Shown: positions 14,637 through 23,397, numbered from the stretch's first letter. The stretch: DNA of 64,000 nt from Muribaculaceae bacterium (GCA_023663365.1 JAMPHP010000001.1:93282-157281); one strand, 5' to 3'. Numbers and translations: made by a program. The notes: a model not told the origin generated them from the sequence alone.

Positions 14637-17632
14637 GGTATATCTTGGTGAGAAGTATTATCGGAGTTGTTAAATTCGGGTTTTACTATTGTGCCGAGGC
14701 CGGAGCGACCGTTGATGCCTATCGACAGCGGGGTGTCGAACTCCACCACCCGCACATATTCGTCTTCGTAGACGGCCTCGCGTGCATCGAGGTAGGCGGT
14801 GTCGTAGAAGCCGTTGCCACCGGCGGGGTCTACGGTGAAGTAGCCCACGCCGAAGGATGTGAGGTTCTGGAAGAAGTGTGTGCCTTGGCTCGGCTCTATA
14901 CGGTAATTTCCGGCGGCAGCCTCAACCACCACACGGGCAGCCGAGATGTCGGCCCAGTGCACGGGGATGCCCAGTGCGGGGTCGGAAGAGCCCCACCGGC
15001 CGGGGCCGATGAGTATATATCCTTCGCCACGCGATGCAAAGCCGGAGTTGAGGCGGCGCACCACTTCTACGGTCTTCTCGTTGTTCTGCGAGTCGAACAC
15101 ATCGGGCTTCACATACACGATGGTGCGCACTCCTTCGATCATGCCGTTGCCGAGGGCTGTGTCGGTGCGGAGGATGAGCTCTGTGTCGGGGCGTTGGATT
15201 ATTTCGTCATTGATGAGATTTTTCTTGTCGATAATCGGGCGGATCTGGAGCCAGTAGAGGTGGCCTTTGATGCCGTCGGGGCCGGGCTTGGCGAAGATAT
15301 TGCCGGCATACTCTATTTCTACGGGTCGCTGCATGGCCGTCTGCCCCTGCTTGAGCATGAAGTCGAGTGCTTCGGCCAGTGGGAGAGCCTTGTCGCGGAG
15401 GATATTGGCGAAGGTTGCCACGCGCCGCCCCCGGCCACTCTCGTAGTCTTTGAGCATACCGTCGAGCGGATCGTAGGTCGATACCATGTGCCTGAGCACG
15501 CCGGTGTCGGCGAAGTCCTGCACGTTTTTGCTCACGAGGTTGGCGCCTTCGTCGAGCTGCACCGAGAAGTGTGGGGTGGTGTCAAGGGCGAATAGCTTGC
15601 GCTGGGTGTCGCGTAGGGCCAGGTCGAGCGTCGATGTCTGGAGGGCGTGCTCGGGGTGGAGCGGCGAGAAGCGCAGTCCGCGGCCGCCGTCAACGATATA
15701 TTTGCCGAGACCTATGGCGAGCTCGGTCACGCCGTCGTCGATACGCTCGTCACCGAGCGGGTAGTAGTTGAGCGAGCGACCTACGCCCGAGAACGACGGA
15801 AAGTAGACACCGCCGCGGTCTTCGCCCACAACCTCCTGGATAATCACGGCCATCTTCTCCTGGTCGATTACATTGCTGGTGGCAGTCATGTAGGACTTGC
15901 TGTTGGCGAAAAAGACCGATGCATACACACCCTTGATGGCATCGGTGAGCCACTGCAGGCGCACGAGCCGGTCGGGGGTGTATGGTATCATGTAGGTGGC
16001 GTAGATGCCGGCGAAAGGCTGGTAGTGCGAGTCTTCGAGGAGGCTCGAGCTGCGCACGGCAAGGGGGCGGTCAACCACATCGAGAAGGGCAAGCAGATCC
16101 TCGCGCACACGCTCGGGCAGCTTGGCGGCGAGGAAAGCTCCGAGGATTTCGGCATCGGGAGTCTCGCTCAGCGCCAGCGGGTAGAGCTTGTTGCCGACCA
16201 TAAATTCGTCGAAGATGTCGGTGCACAGCACCACCGAGCGAGGTATCGATATCGACAGCCCGTAGAAATTGTCGCAGACAGGATTTTTCTTGATGATGGA
16301 GTCCACGAAGGCGAGGCCGCGGCCTTTACCGCCGAGGCTGCCTTGGCCTATGCGGGCGAAGTTGGAGTAGTGGTCGAAGCGGTCTTTCTCGAACACCGCC
16401 ACCACACCGCGGTTCTTCATCTTGCGGTACTTCACGATAAGGTCGAAGAAGAGCTGCTTAACCGCCGGAATTTCCTCCACCGACTTCGAGCGGTGTCGCT
16501 GCACCACGTCGGCGATGGGGAAGAGGGCGCGGGAGTAGAGCCAGCGCGAGATGTCGTTGCGCGAGGCATGGTAGAAAAGGCTCTCCGCGGGGATGTCGAA
16601 GATGCGCTTCTGGAGCTCCTTGAGGTTGCGGATAGTCATTATGGGCTTCAGCGTGGCCGGGTCGCGGATGATGAAGTCGCCGAAGCCGAAGTTGTTCATG
16701 ATCGCTTCGCCAAGGTCCACAGGCAGCTTCTTGCTGTTCTTGTCGATGAAGATGCCTCCGAAAGGCCTCACTGCCGCAGCATTGGAGGTTTCCGACGATT
16801 CGATGATGATAGGCAGGTAGGGATCCTGCGAGCGCAGATACTCGGCCAGGCGGATGCCGGCGAGTGAGTCCTTGACTCCTTCGCGGGCAAAAGATACGTC
16901 GCTGATCACGCCGAGCATCTTCTTGCCGTATTTCTCGTAGAGAGCCACCGCTTCCTCGTAGTTGCGGGCGAGCATCACCTTGGGGCGGCCACGCATACGG
17001 AGCATCTGCTCGTGCTGGTTGAGCGCCTCGGTGGAGAACAGGCGCGACTGCGACAGCAGGAACTTGTAGATGTGCGGAAGCACCGACGAGTAGAAGCGGA
17101 CAGAGTCCTCAACGAGCAGTATGCACTGCACGCCCACGTTGCTCACATCGTCGGCGTTGAGCGAGTCCTCGAGCAGCTTTATTATGGCAAGGAGGAGGTC
17201 CATGTTGCCAAGCCAGCTGAACACATAGTCGACTGTCGAGAGGTCCTGCATGGCAAGGCGGCGCGACACCTCTTTGCTGAAGGGGGTGAGCACCACCAGA
17301 GGTACCGAGGGAAATTCCGCCTTGATGAGAGCGGTGCCGTCGAAAGTCTCGGAAATATCTCCGCCGGGCATGGCCACCACCAGGTCGAAAGGCTTCTGGC
17401 GCATAGCCTCGCGTGCCTCTGTCATGGTGGAGGCGCGAGTCACGCGCGGAGGCGAGCTGAGGTTAAGAGCCACATACTCATTGTATAGCTGCTCTTCTAC
17501 GCGGCCGTCTTCCTCCATCATGAAGGCATCGTAGGGCGAGGCAATGAGCAGCACATTGAAGATACGGTGCTGCATCAACGCCTGAAAAGACGTATCCTTG
17601 AGATACATTCTGCTAAGAGCCTCCTCGTTCAT
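14633..17632 (-). CDS. Double-receiver protein with PEP-synthase-type ATP-grasp domain
   Basis: A 999-residue cytoplasmic protein. Residues about 15-150 look like a receiver domain with no obvious phospho-acceptor (FDLVVAMPGGD). About 165-320 form a second receiver that keeps the acidic pair (ILLVEDS), an acceptor Asp near residue 244 (GVISDVSFA) and the Lys (FIDKNSKK). From about 420 follows a PPDK N-terminal ATP-grasp domain with GSLGGKGRGLAF and AVRSSSLLEDS...FAGIYATY. The phospho-histidine swivel and PEP-barrel domains are missing, so it is not a normal PEP synthase. It may phosphorylate an unknown partner or act as a regulated ATP-binding switch. It is first in its operon, with a promoter directly before the ATG. 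Confidence 0.88.
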   Translation of the reverse strand: MNEEALSRMYLKDTSFQALMQHRIFNVLLIASPYDAFMMEEDGRVEEQLYNEYVALNLSSPPRVTRASTMTEAREAMRQKPFDLVVAMPGGDISETFDGTALIKAEFPSVPLVVLTPFSKEVSRRLAMQDLSTVDYVFSWLGNMDLLLAIIKLLEDSLNADDVSNVGVQCILLVEDSVRFYSSVLPHIYKFLLSQSRLFSTEALNQHEQMLRMRGRPKVMLARNYEEAVALYEKYGKKMLGVISDVSFAREGVKDSLAGIRLAEYLRSQDPYLPIIIESSETSNAAAVRPFGGIFIDKNSKKLPVDLGEAIMNNFGFGDFIIRDPATLKPIMTIRNLKELQKRIFDIPAESLFYHASRNDISRWLYSRALFPIADVVQRHRSKSVEEIPAVKQLFFDLIVKYRKMKNRGVVAVFEKDRFDHYSNFARIGQGSLGGKGRGLAFVDSIIKKNPVCDNFYGLSISIPRSVVLCTDIFDEFMVGNKLYPLALSETPDAEILGAFLAAKLPERVREDLLALLDVVDRPLAVRSSSLLEDSHYQPFAGIYATYMIPYTPDRLVRLQWLTDAIKGVYASVFFANSKSYMTATSNVIDQEKMAVIIQEVVGEDRGGVYFPSFSGVGRSLNYYPLGDERIDDGVTELAIGLGKYIVDGGRGLRFSPLHPEHALQTSTLDLALRDTQRKLFALDTTPHFSVQLDEGANLVSKNVQDFADTGVLRHMVSTYDPLDGMLKDYESGRGRRVATFANILRDKALPLAEALDFMLKQGQTAMQRPVEIEYAGNIFAKPGPDGIKGHLYWLQIRPIIDKKNLINDEIIQRPDTELILRTDTALGNGMIEGVRTIVYVKPDVFDSQNNEKTVEVVRRLNSGFASRGEGYILIGPGRWGSSDPALGIPVHWADISAARVVVEAAAGNYRIEPSQGTHFFQNLTSFGVGYFTVDPAGGNGFYDTAYLDAREAVYEDEYVRVVEFDTPLSIGINGRSGLGTIVKPEFNNSDNTSHQDIP

Positions 17633-17637
17633 AGTGG

Positions 17638-17668
17638 CAAATTTAGCAAAAATATCGTGTCGGACAAA
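17638..17668 (-). promoter_or_regulatory. Consensus promoter directly abutting a start codon
   Basis: On the minus strand: TTTG (17668-17665), 19-nt spacer, TAAATTTG (17645-17638), an exact consensus. The -7 box ends 6 bp before the ATG at 17632, so the transcript should begin at or within a few bases of the start codon (leaderless). Confidence 0.8.
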
Positions 17669-17680
17669 AATATGCGCCCT

Positions 17681-18445
17681 TTAAATCGCGTCTAAATCTA
17701 TTTCCACGCTCACGGGGCAGTGGTCGGAGCCTGTCACGTCGGGGTGTATTTCGGCATTTACGAGGCGGTCGGCGAGCCTGTCGGACACTATGAAGTAGTC
17801 GATGCGCCACCCCACGTTTTTCTCGCGGGCGCGTCCGCGGTAGCTCCACCACGAGTAAGCCCCTTTGGTGTCGGGATTGAAGAAGCGGAAAGTATCGGTA
17901 AAACCCGAGGCGAGCAGGCGACTCATGCACTCGCGCTCCTCGTCGGTGAAGCCGGCGTTGCGGCGGTTGGTCTTGGGATTTGCAAGGTCGATTTCCTGAT
18001 GAGCCACGTTGAGGTCGCCGCACATCACCACGGGCTTGGTGGCATCGAGCTCCTTAAGGAAAGAGAGGAAATCGCGCTCCCACTCCATGCGGTAGGGCAG
18101 GCGGGCGAGCTCGCTCTGGCTGTTGGGCACATAGACATCGACAAGATAGAAACCGGGGTACTCCAGGGCCACGATGCGACCTTCGTGGTCGTGGGCATCG
18201 ATGCCGATATGGCGGCGCACCGAGAGCGGTTTGTGGCGGGTGAAGATTGCCGTGCCCGAGTAGCCGGGGCGGTCGGCATAGTTGTAGAAGGCCTCATAGC
18301 CCTCGAAGTTGAGGTCGAGCTGGCCTTCCTTGAGTTTTATCTCCTGCAGGCAAAAAAAATCGGCATCGAAGCTCCCGAATATATCAGCGAAGCCTTTACC
18401 GACTACAGCCCGCAGGCCGTTTACATTCCACGATACAAATTTCAT
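17681..18445 (-). CDS. xth: Exodeoxyribonuclease III
   Basis: Mg-dependent AP endonuclease/3'-5' exonuclease of base-excision repair, 254 residues and full length. Motifs run in the family order: SWNVNGLRAV at the N-terminus, FCLQEIKLKEGQL with the metal Glu, YVPNSQSELARL, CGDLNVAHQEIDL with the catalytic Asp, YSWWSYRGRAREKNVGWRID, and GSDHCPV with the catalytic His at the end. The gene starts right after a poly-purine/pyrimidine tract (18450-18476) and is probably transcribed separately from the four-helix gene upstream. Confidence 0.96.
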   Translation of the reverse strand: MKFVSWNVNGLRAVVGKGFADIFGSFDADFFCLQEIKLKEGQLDLNFEGYEAFYNYADRPGYSGTAIFTRHKPLSVRRHIGIDAHDHEGRIVALEYPGFYLVDVYVPNSQSELARLPYRMEWERDFLSFLKELDATKPVVMCGDLNVAHQEIDLANPKTNRRNAGFTDEERECMSRLLASGFTDTFRFFNPDTKGAYSWWSYRGRAREKNVGWRIDYFIVSDRLADRLVNAEIHPDVTGSDHCPVSVEIDLDAI

Positions 18446-18476
18446 GTAGCTTTTTTTCTTTTTTTTGAGGGGGGGT

Positions 18477-18530
18477 AAGGGCTTTAAGGTCTTTAAAGTC
18501 CTTAAGGTCCTTAATGACCTTAAAGCCCTT
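18477..18530 (-). repeat. 9-bp-period repeat that folds into a 15-bp perfect hairpin
   Basis: Six degenerate units resembling GTCCTTAAG fill about 18480-18533. At the same time the ends are perfect inverted repeats: AAGGGCTTTAAGGTC at 18477-18491 and its complement at 18516-18530. The stop codon of the four-helix gene (18529-18531) lies inside. It may act as a terminator or processing site between that gene and xth, although no T-tract follows. Confidence 0.7.
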
Positions 18531-19074
18531 AATACCCTCTGTTTGATTTGCGGAGGCGCATCATCCTTTCAGAGAAACCTCCATTTTCCAAAAAATCTTT
18601 TTCAAGTCGTTTGAGTTGCTTGAATAGCAAGTAATCGGCTTGATTTATTAGTATGATTGCCATGTTGGCAATAGTCTCTGGTGGGCGTGTAGATATTATT
18701 TCCATGAAAAATCCGGCATCATTATGCTCCCGCCCGAGTTTGCGCATGAACTCAAATTCCCGGCTGCCTTTTGTCCATTGTGCATGCCGACGTGTCCGCA
18801 GGTAGTCTTCATAGTCTTCCAAAAGCTCTTTCAGGCTAGCTTTGGCTACGTTGATGAGCTTGATTTCTGTCTTGGAAGAAGTCGTAGATGCCGCACAGCC
18901 TTCGATGATATTCTGTTTACCGCTGCGTGCGGCTTGAATCATCTGGTCGATAGTACGGTCGCCTTTGCTCAAAAAATTATTACAAAAAAAGTATGTAATC
19001 TGAAAAATTACATCGCTTTTTTGATACGAGAGCAAATTCTTGTAATTACCTGTGGTGGGTATTAATTCTTCCAT
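18529..19074 (-). CDS. Four-helix-bundle (S23/bAvd-like) protein with suffix domain
   Basis: A 181-residue protein of the four-helix-bundle family first known from 23S rRNA intervening sequences. The core SYQKSDVIFQITYFFC...RTIDQMIQAARSGKQNIIEG is characteristic, as are the Arg/Ser-rich loop TTSSKTEIKLINVA and the helix LLEDYEDYLRTRRH. The region after about residue 110 (SREFEFMRKLGREHND onward) matches the free-standing form with a C-terminal suffix. Such proteins are often found alone and their function is unclear. Base composition is more AT-rich than the neighbours, hinting at acquisition by transfer. Confidence 0.88.
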   Translation of the reverse strand: MEELIPTTGNYKNLLSYQKSDVIFQITYFFCNNFLSKGDRTIDQMIQAARSGKQNIIEGCAASTTSSKTEIKLINVAKASLKELLEDYEDYLRTRRHAQWTKGSREFEFMRKLGREHNDAGFFMEIISTRPPETIANMAIILINQADYLLFKQLKRLEKDFLENGGFSERMMRLRKSNRGY

Positions 19075-19103
19075 GCTTTTCCGTGGAAATCTACATTACT
19101 ATG

Positions 19104-19111
19104 CAAAGATA
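19104..19111 (-). promoter_or_regulatory. Bacteroidetes -7 box of the four-helix gene
   Basis: Reads TATCTTTG on the minus strand, 30 bp upstream of the ATG at 19074. A -33 TTTG at normal spacing is not seen. Confidence 0.55.
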
Positions 19112-19147
19112 CAAATATTTTTCATACCATTGCTGTCAGAGTCGGAA

Positions 19148-19175
19148 AAGGGGCGCGCCACGCGGCACGCCCCTT
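19148..19175 (-). terminator. Intrinsic terminator of the 19199-20608 gene
   Basis: GC-rich stem (AAGGGGCG at 19148-19155 pairs with 19168-19175, plus three inner pairs) 23 bp past the stop codon, followed on the minus strand by a TTTT run. Confidence 0.8.
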
Positions 19176-19198
19176 GACATTGTTTCACCCCTCAAATC

Positions 19199-20608
19199 TT
19201 ACATCCTCACCTTGCTCACCTTCGAGCCCTGGCGGCGGATGAAGATGCCGTCGGCGGGATTGGCCACGCGGAGGCCCTGGAGATTGTAGTACTCCACGGG
19301 GGCGTCGCTCTCGTCGGCGATGATGCCGTCGATGCCGGCTGCGGTGGTGAAGTCCGACCACTCAATGCGCATCTCGGGGAATTTGTTCTCAACATCGTCC
19401 TCGAAGCTCGACGATACGAACTCTGTAGCTGCTCCGTCGGCATTGTAGGTGTACTCGTAGACCACGCCGCCGCAGTAGTCGAGCTCGCCGTTGACGTACT
19501 GCGTGAATTTCTCAAGCACTACATTGCCGTGGCTATCGATGGTGACTTCGTTTATTTCATACTCAGTTACGGGGGTGAGTGTAACGTCGTTGTCGTCGAT
19601 TTCGCCGTCGCCGTTGATGTCCTCGTCGGAGGGCTCTTCCTCGAAGTAGATCACCTCGTAGGTCTCAATGTAGGAGCCGGTGGCGGCATCGGTGTACATG
19701 GTGCTGATTCTGAGATTGGAATTATCCAAGAACTGGAATGTGAGAGTGCCCTCGAAGTCGTTGGCATACACACCCGTGAGTGTACCTTCGAACTCGCCGT
19801 CGAAGTACGACTCGGCGCTGGCGATGCGGTTGCGGCCGCGGGCATAGTCCTCGACATCGAAGTTCATCACCTGGCCGTCGGTATTGGCCCACTCGATGTT
19901 GCGGAGGTCGATGTCCTCAGTCCACTCGAGGGATGAGCCGATGTACTGGAGCTCAGATACTACCGAGCGGGTCACCTTCGTGCCATCGGCCGAGGTGGTG
20001 TTAGTCACGCGGGCGATGTCGCTGAAGTCGGCGCCTGTCTGCGGTGCCTGGCGGGCAATCTGAGTGAGCGTGCCCTCGTTGTTGCGGGTGATGGCATACT
20101 TGTTGCCGTACGACAGCTGCCAGCCGTCGGCCCAATAGTACATGATGGATTCTACGGCGAAATCGGTCACAACGGTGTCGTATTTCTTAGCTGTGAGCTC
20201 GGTGTTGACCCATGTGGCACCGCCGTCTTCGCTCGACTCCGAAAGTGTCTCGGTGGCCATACCGTCGGCATTGTAGGTGTAGGAGATGCGGAGCTTCGAT
20301 TGTCCGCTCTCATCTTCCATGTCGGTCTCCACCACATTGGCAAGAGTGCCGTCGGGGTTGTAGGTGTTTCGGGCAGTGCTTGCCACAAACCAGTCCTCGG
20401 TGTCTTCGTCCCAGAACGATACCGTCTCGTCCTGAGGCAGATACTGCACTTTCACGGCATCGGCCTTGGCCTTGATGGCTTTGCGCTCGATGCGTGCAGC
20501 CTTCTTTTTGGTGAGCGATGCGGCGCGCTTGGGAGCGGCCTCTGCTGCAAGACATGTGCCCATGAGGGCGGCAGAAAGAAGTAGTGTAAAAGTTTTTGTC
20601 ATAGACAT
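19199..20608 (-). CDS. Secreted repeat protein with EF-hand-like loop and sorting-like tail
   Basis: About 469 residues from ATG 20608 (MSMTKTF; a second ATG at 20602 is possible). An upstream frame opening with TTG is rejected because it would cover the promoter and terminator. A signal peptide ends near AAEAA, followed by a basic segment and repeated beta-hairpin motifs of YD-like form (TYNPDGTLANVV, TYNADGMATETL, TYNADGAATEFV). One EF-hand/dockerin-like loop (DINGDGEIDDND) occurs two thirds along. The C-terminus ends ESDAPVEYYNLQGLRV...GIFIRRQGSKVSKVRM, a short sorting-like tail. It is paralogous to the next gene upstream. Function unknown; probably surface-exposed or secreted. Confidence 0.82.
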   Translation of the reverse strand: MSMTKTFTLLLSAALMGTCLAAEAAPKRAASLTKKKAARIERKAIKAKADAVKVQYLPQDETVSFWDEDTEDWFVASTARNTYNPDGTLANVVETDMEDESGQSKLRISYTYNADGMATETLSESSEDGGATWVNTELTAKKYDTVVTDFAVESIMYYWADGWQLSYGNKYAITRNNEGTLTQIARQAPQTGADFSDIARVTNTTSADGTKVTRSVVSELQYIGSSLEWTEDIDLRNIEWANTDGQVMNFDVEDYARGRNRIASAESYFDGEFEGTLTGVYANDFEGTLTFQFLDNSNLRISTMYTDAATGSYIETYEVIYFEEEPSDEDINGDGEIDDNDVTLTPVTEYEINEVTIDSHGNVVLEKFTQYVNGELDYCGGVVYEYTYNADGAATEFVSSSFEDDVENKFPEMRIEWSDFTTAAGIDGIIADESDAPVEYYNLQGLRVANPADGIFIRRQGSKVSKVRM

Positions 20609-20638
20609 ATTTTTTAGTAAATGAATTGGAATATTGCG

Positions 20639-20646
20639 CAAAGGTA
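20639..20646 (-). promoter_or_regulatory. Bacteroidetes -7 box of the 19199-20608 gene
   Basis: Reads TACCTTTG on the minus strand, 31 bp before the ATG at 20608. The region where a -33 box would lie overlaps the preceding terminator, and no exact TTTG is present. Confidence 0.55.
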
Positions 20647-20650
20647 AGAA

Positions 20651-20684
20651 AAAAAGTCGGAATACCGCAGTATCCCGACTTTTT
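20651..20684 (-). terminator. Intrinsic terminator of the 20715-22022 gene
   Basis: Stem AAAAAGTCGG (20651-20660) pairs with CCGACTTTTT (20675-20684), with an inner ATAC/GTAT extension and a 4-nt loop. On the minus strand it ends in a T-run and lies 31 bp past the stop. Confidence 0.85.
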
Positions 20685-20714
20685 GTTGCGTATTTGGTGT
20701 ATATGTGTTGCAAA

Positions 20715-22022
20715 TCACATCCTCACCTTGCTCACCTTCGGGCCTTGGCGGCGGATGAAGATGCCGTCGGCCGGATGTGCCACAGGCAGTCCCTGAAGGT
20801 TGAAGTATTCGACAGGCGCATCGCTCTCGTCGACCTCAACTTCGGCAATGCCCGAGAAGCTGCGGAAGTCTTCGTGGACTTGGCGCGATAGCGGTGTCTT
20901 GCTATCGTTGTTTTCATCGTAGTTGTAAAAAATCTGCTCTGTCAAGGCTCCGTCCTCGTTGTACGTATTTTCGAACATATAGCAGGTGAAGTTGCGTGTA
21001 CCATCGGCTTCTATTATTTCGTAGCTGTTGAGTGTGGCGTTGTCGTGCTCATCGTATTGGTAAGTGTAGGTCACGGTGCGGGTAGCAACTTCCTGTGGTG
21101 CGTCTTGCTCGTTGATTACACCGTCGCCGTTAAGGTCGTCGGTAGGTGTGCCTTTGATGTAGGACTGGGTCTCTGTTTTGTCTACATACGACTTTGTTGC
21201 TTCATCGGTGCGGTAGATGCTGTAAGTATCCTTAAGCCCATTCTCGTATTCATACACAAGTGTGCCGTCGTAGTCGTTGGGGTAAGTGCCTGTGAGCTTG
21301 GCTGTCAATTCACCTTCGGAGTAGAGCTTGGCAGAGGCCACGCGGTTGTTTCCCAAGTAGAGAGACGGGGCGACGGTAAGTATCTGGCCGTCGGTGTCAT
21401 GCCACACGATGTCGCGAAGGTCGAGTGTCTCTTCTTGCTTCATGGTAAAGACATCGAGCCGGGTTGCTTTCATGGCAGTGATGTTGCCGTCAGGCGCGAC
21501 GGTAGTCTCGAGGATGCCTGCGTCGATACAAGGCTCAGAGCTATAGGGCGTCTGATTCACCAGGCGTGTGACCACATTCTGCGCATTACGTGTGATGAGA
21601 TAGCGGTTGAAGTACGATTCCGCCCAGCTGCCGTCCTCCCATGAGAAGCTTCGGTAATCGACGGTAAAATTTGGCACAACATCGTCGTAGCGCGACGTGG
21701 TGCGAGAGATTGGCGACCATGTGGCGCCATTGTCGGAGGAGTTCTCGGAGATGGTTTCGCTTACGAGGTCGGTGCCTTCGTAGTAGTTTGTGGTGACTCG
21801 CTTGACATCCATGCTGTTGCCGGCGTAGCTTGTGGTCTGGCTCGTGTAGTAACCTCTGTCGTTGACGGTGTAGGTGTCACGGTAACTTTCAGTCCACTCG
21901 CCTGAGTTCGCATTCCAGCGATAGAACGTCGTGTTGAGCGGCAGGTAGCGGGTGTCAGATGCCGTGCATGTGAGCATGGCAGCAAGTGCGCAAGCTGCAA
22001 GGGTAGTAAATAATTTCTTCAT
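20715..22022 (-). CDS. Secreted paralogue with EF-hand-like loop and sorting-like tail
   Basis: A 435-residue protein, paralogous to its downstream neighbour. The signal peptide is MKKLFTTLAACALAAMLTCTAS. The body contains the same beta-hairpin repeats (NTYNEDGALTEQIFY, YTYQYDEHDNATL), a matching region NDYDGTLVYEYENG, and an EF-hand/dockerin-like loop DDLNGDGVINEQD. The C-terminus VDESDAPVEYFNLQGLPV...GIFIRRQGPKVSKVRM matches its paralogue almost residue for residue. It has its own promoter and terminator, so the tandem copies are separate transcription units. The function is unknown. Confidence 0.82.
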   Translation of the reverse strand: MKKLFTTLAACALAAMLTCTASDTRYLPLNTTFYRWNANSGEWTESYRDTYTVNDRGYYTSQTTSYAGNSMDVKRVTTNYYEGTDLVSETISENSSDNGATWSPISRTTSRYDDVVPNFTVDYRSFSWEDGSWAESYFNRYLITRNAQNVVTRLVNQTPYSSEPCIDAGILETTVAPDGNITAMKATRLDVFTMKQEETLDLRDIVWHDTDGQILTVAPSLYLGNNRVASAKLYSEGELTAKLTGTYPNDYDGTLVYEYENGLKDTYSIYRTDEATKSYVDKTETQSYIKGTPTDDLNGDGVINEQDAPQEVATRTVTYTYQYDEHDNATLNSYEIIEADGTRNFTCYMFENTYNEDGALTEQIFYNYDENNDSKTPLSRQVHEDFRSFSGIAEVEVDESDAPVEYFNLQGLPVAHPADGIFIRRQGPKVSKVRM

Positions 22023-22047
22023 AGACGGTTTATTACGGTTTATTCCG

Positions 22048-22079
22048 CAAAGCTACGAAAAAATCTGTACTACTGCAAA
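22048..22079 (-). promoter_or_regulatory. Bacteroidetes promoter of the 20715-22022 gene
   Basis: Minus strand: TTTG (22079-22076), 20-nt spacer, TAGCTTTG (22055-22048). The -33 part overlaps the 3' end of recX. The leader is about 20 nt. Confidence 0.75.
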
Positions 22080-22543
22080 ATATTCTTTAAAACCTTTGAT
22101 ATGAGCTGCGACTCGAAGCCACGCGCCAAGGCGAAGCGGAATAGCTTGGTGCGGTTTTCGTAGGATGCGGGCTCTTCGAGCTTCTTGGCTTTAGCCGCGA
22201 GGATGCCGTGGAGGGCTTCGCGGTATTCGTCCTCATCGATTTGGTCGAGAGCTTCATCGATGATGTCGGAGTCGACGTGTCGCTGCCTCAGTGCCATCTC
22301 TATCTTTCGCCTGCCCCAGCGTGCGAAGCGATATTTGTCGCGGGTGAAGGCTACGGCGTAGCGGCTGTCGTCCACGAAGCGGCGGCGCAGCAGCGAGCGC
22401 ATGATGGTGTCGGCATCGCGCTCGCCTATCTGCCATGTGCGGAGTTTGCGGCGCAGCTCCCACTCGCATTGCTCCGAGCGGGCGCACAGCTCTTCGAGGC
22501 GGATGAGGGCGGCCTCGGGGCGCATGGGTTTTCTTGAAATCAC
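22070..22543 (-). CDS. recX: RecX family regulatory protein
   Basis: Small helical protein that modulates RecA filaments, 157 residues. Typical RecX segments are visible: ALIRLEELCARSEQCEWELRRKL, then FVDDSRYAVAFTRDK, RFARWGRRKIEMALRQRHV and LDQIDEDEYREAL. The GTG at 22543 overlaps the prmC stop by 4 bp (GTGA); an ATG at 22525 is the alternative. It is the last gene of the obgE-prmC-recX chain. recA is not in the window. Confidence 0.9.
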   Translation of the reverse strand: MISRKPMRPEAALIRLEELCARSEQCEWELRRKLRTWQIGERDADTIMRSLLRRRFVDDSRYAVAFTRDKYRFARWGRRKIEMALRQRHVDSDIIDEALDQIDEDEYREALHGILAAKAKKLEEPASYENRTKLFRFALARGFESQLISKVLKNILQ

Positions 22544-23397
22544 GGTCGTAGGGCTATTGCGAAGCGGTACTTTCCGCGGTAGTCGCGCTGCACATCGATG
22601 TCGGAGTAGCCTTCGGCCTCGAGCAGGCCGCGCATCTCCTTGGGGAAGCGCTCGTTGATTTCAAAGAATAGCCTGCCGCCTGAGCGAAGTGCCCCCATGG
22701 TGTAGCGTGCTATGGCACGGTAGAAGAGAAGAGGGTCGTCGTCGGGCACGAAGAGCGCCTGCGCAGGCTCGTAGTCGAGCACGCGGGCGTCCATCTCGGC
22801 ACGCTCCGAGGCGCAGATGTAGGGCGGATTGCTCACCACGATGTCGAATGTCGGAGCCGACGGCACCGCGGTCTTGAGGATATCGCACTGTGTGAAGGCG
22901 ACTTTCGCGCCGAGCTTCCGCGCATTGCCTTCGGCCACGCTGAGGGCCGCTGCGCTGATGTCCACGGCCTCGACCGATGCAAAGGGCAGCGCCCGCGCCA
23001 GTGAGATAGCTATGCAGCCTGAGCCGGTGCCTACGTCGAGCACATGGAGGTCGCTGCGCCCGGCGTAGAGGCCCGTGATGAGGTCGACCAGCCCGGCTGT
23101 CTCCGGGCGGGGGATGAGCACGGAGCTGTCGACAGCGTAGTCGTTGCCCATAAAGTGTGCCGACCCTACGGCATACTGCACGGGCTCGCCGGAGGCCACC
23201 TTCGCCACCACGGCATCGATGCGCTCCTGCATGAAGTCGGTGATGGAGCGGTCGCCGTTGACGAAGAGGTACTTGCGGTCGTAGCCCGCCACATCCTCGA
23301 AGATTATGCGGGCAGCGCTCTCGCCCTCGGCATCGGAGCCCAATGCGCGGGCGAGAGCTGCTGATGTGCTGCGGAAACTTTCGGCTACGGTGCTCAT
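22540..23397 (-). CDS. prmC: Peptide chain release factor N5-glutamine methyltransferase
   Basis: SAM-dependent enzyme that methylates the GGQ glutamine of release factors RF1/RF2. At 285 residues it has the family's helical N-terminal domain, the [11 protein letters not shown] motif near residue 117, the SAM loop [16 protein letters not shown], and the catalytic signature VVSNPPYI. It overlaps obgE and recX by 4 bp each, so the three are translationally coupled. Confidence 0.95.
   Translation of the reverse strand: MSTVAESFRSTSAALARALGSDAEGESAARIIFEDVAGYDRKYLFVNGDRSITDFMQERIDAVVAKVASGEPVQYAVGSAHFMGNDYAVDSSVLIPRPETAGLVDLITGLYAGRSDLHVLDVGTGSGCIAISLARALPFASVEAVDISAAALSVAEGNARKLGAKVAFTQCDILKTAVPSAPTFDIVVSNPPYICASERAEMDARVLDYEPAQALFVPDDDPLLFYRAIARYTMGALRSGGRLFFEINERFPKEMRGLLEAEGYSDIDVQRDYRGKYRFAIALRP

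Noticed and set aside
14633..17632. Ordinary phosphoenolpyruvate synthase
   Set aside because: The swivel phospho-His and PEP-binding barrel domains are missing and two receiver domains are present at the N-terminus.
18480..18533. CRISPR-like array
   Set aside because: Units are 9 bp with no spacers, and no cas genes are nearby.
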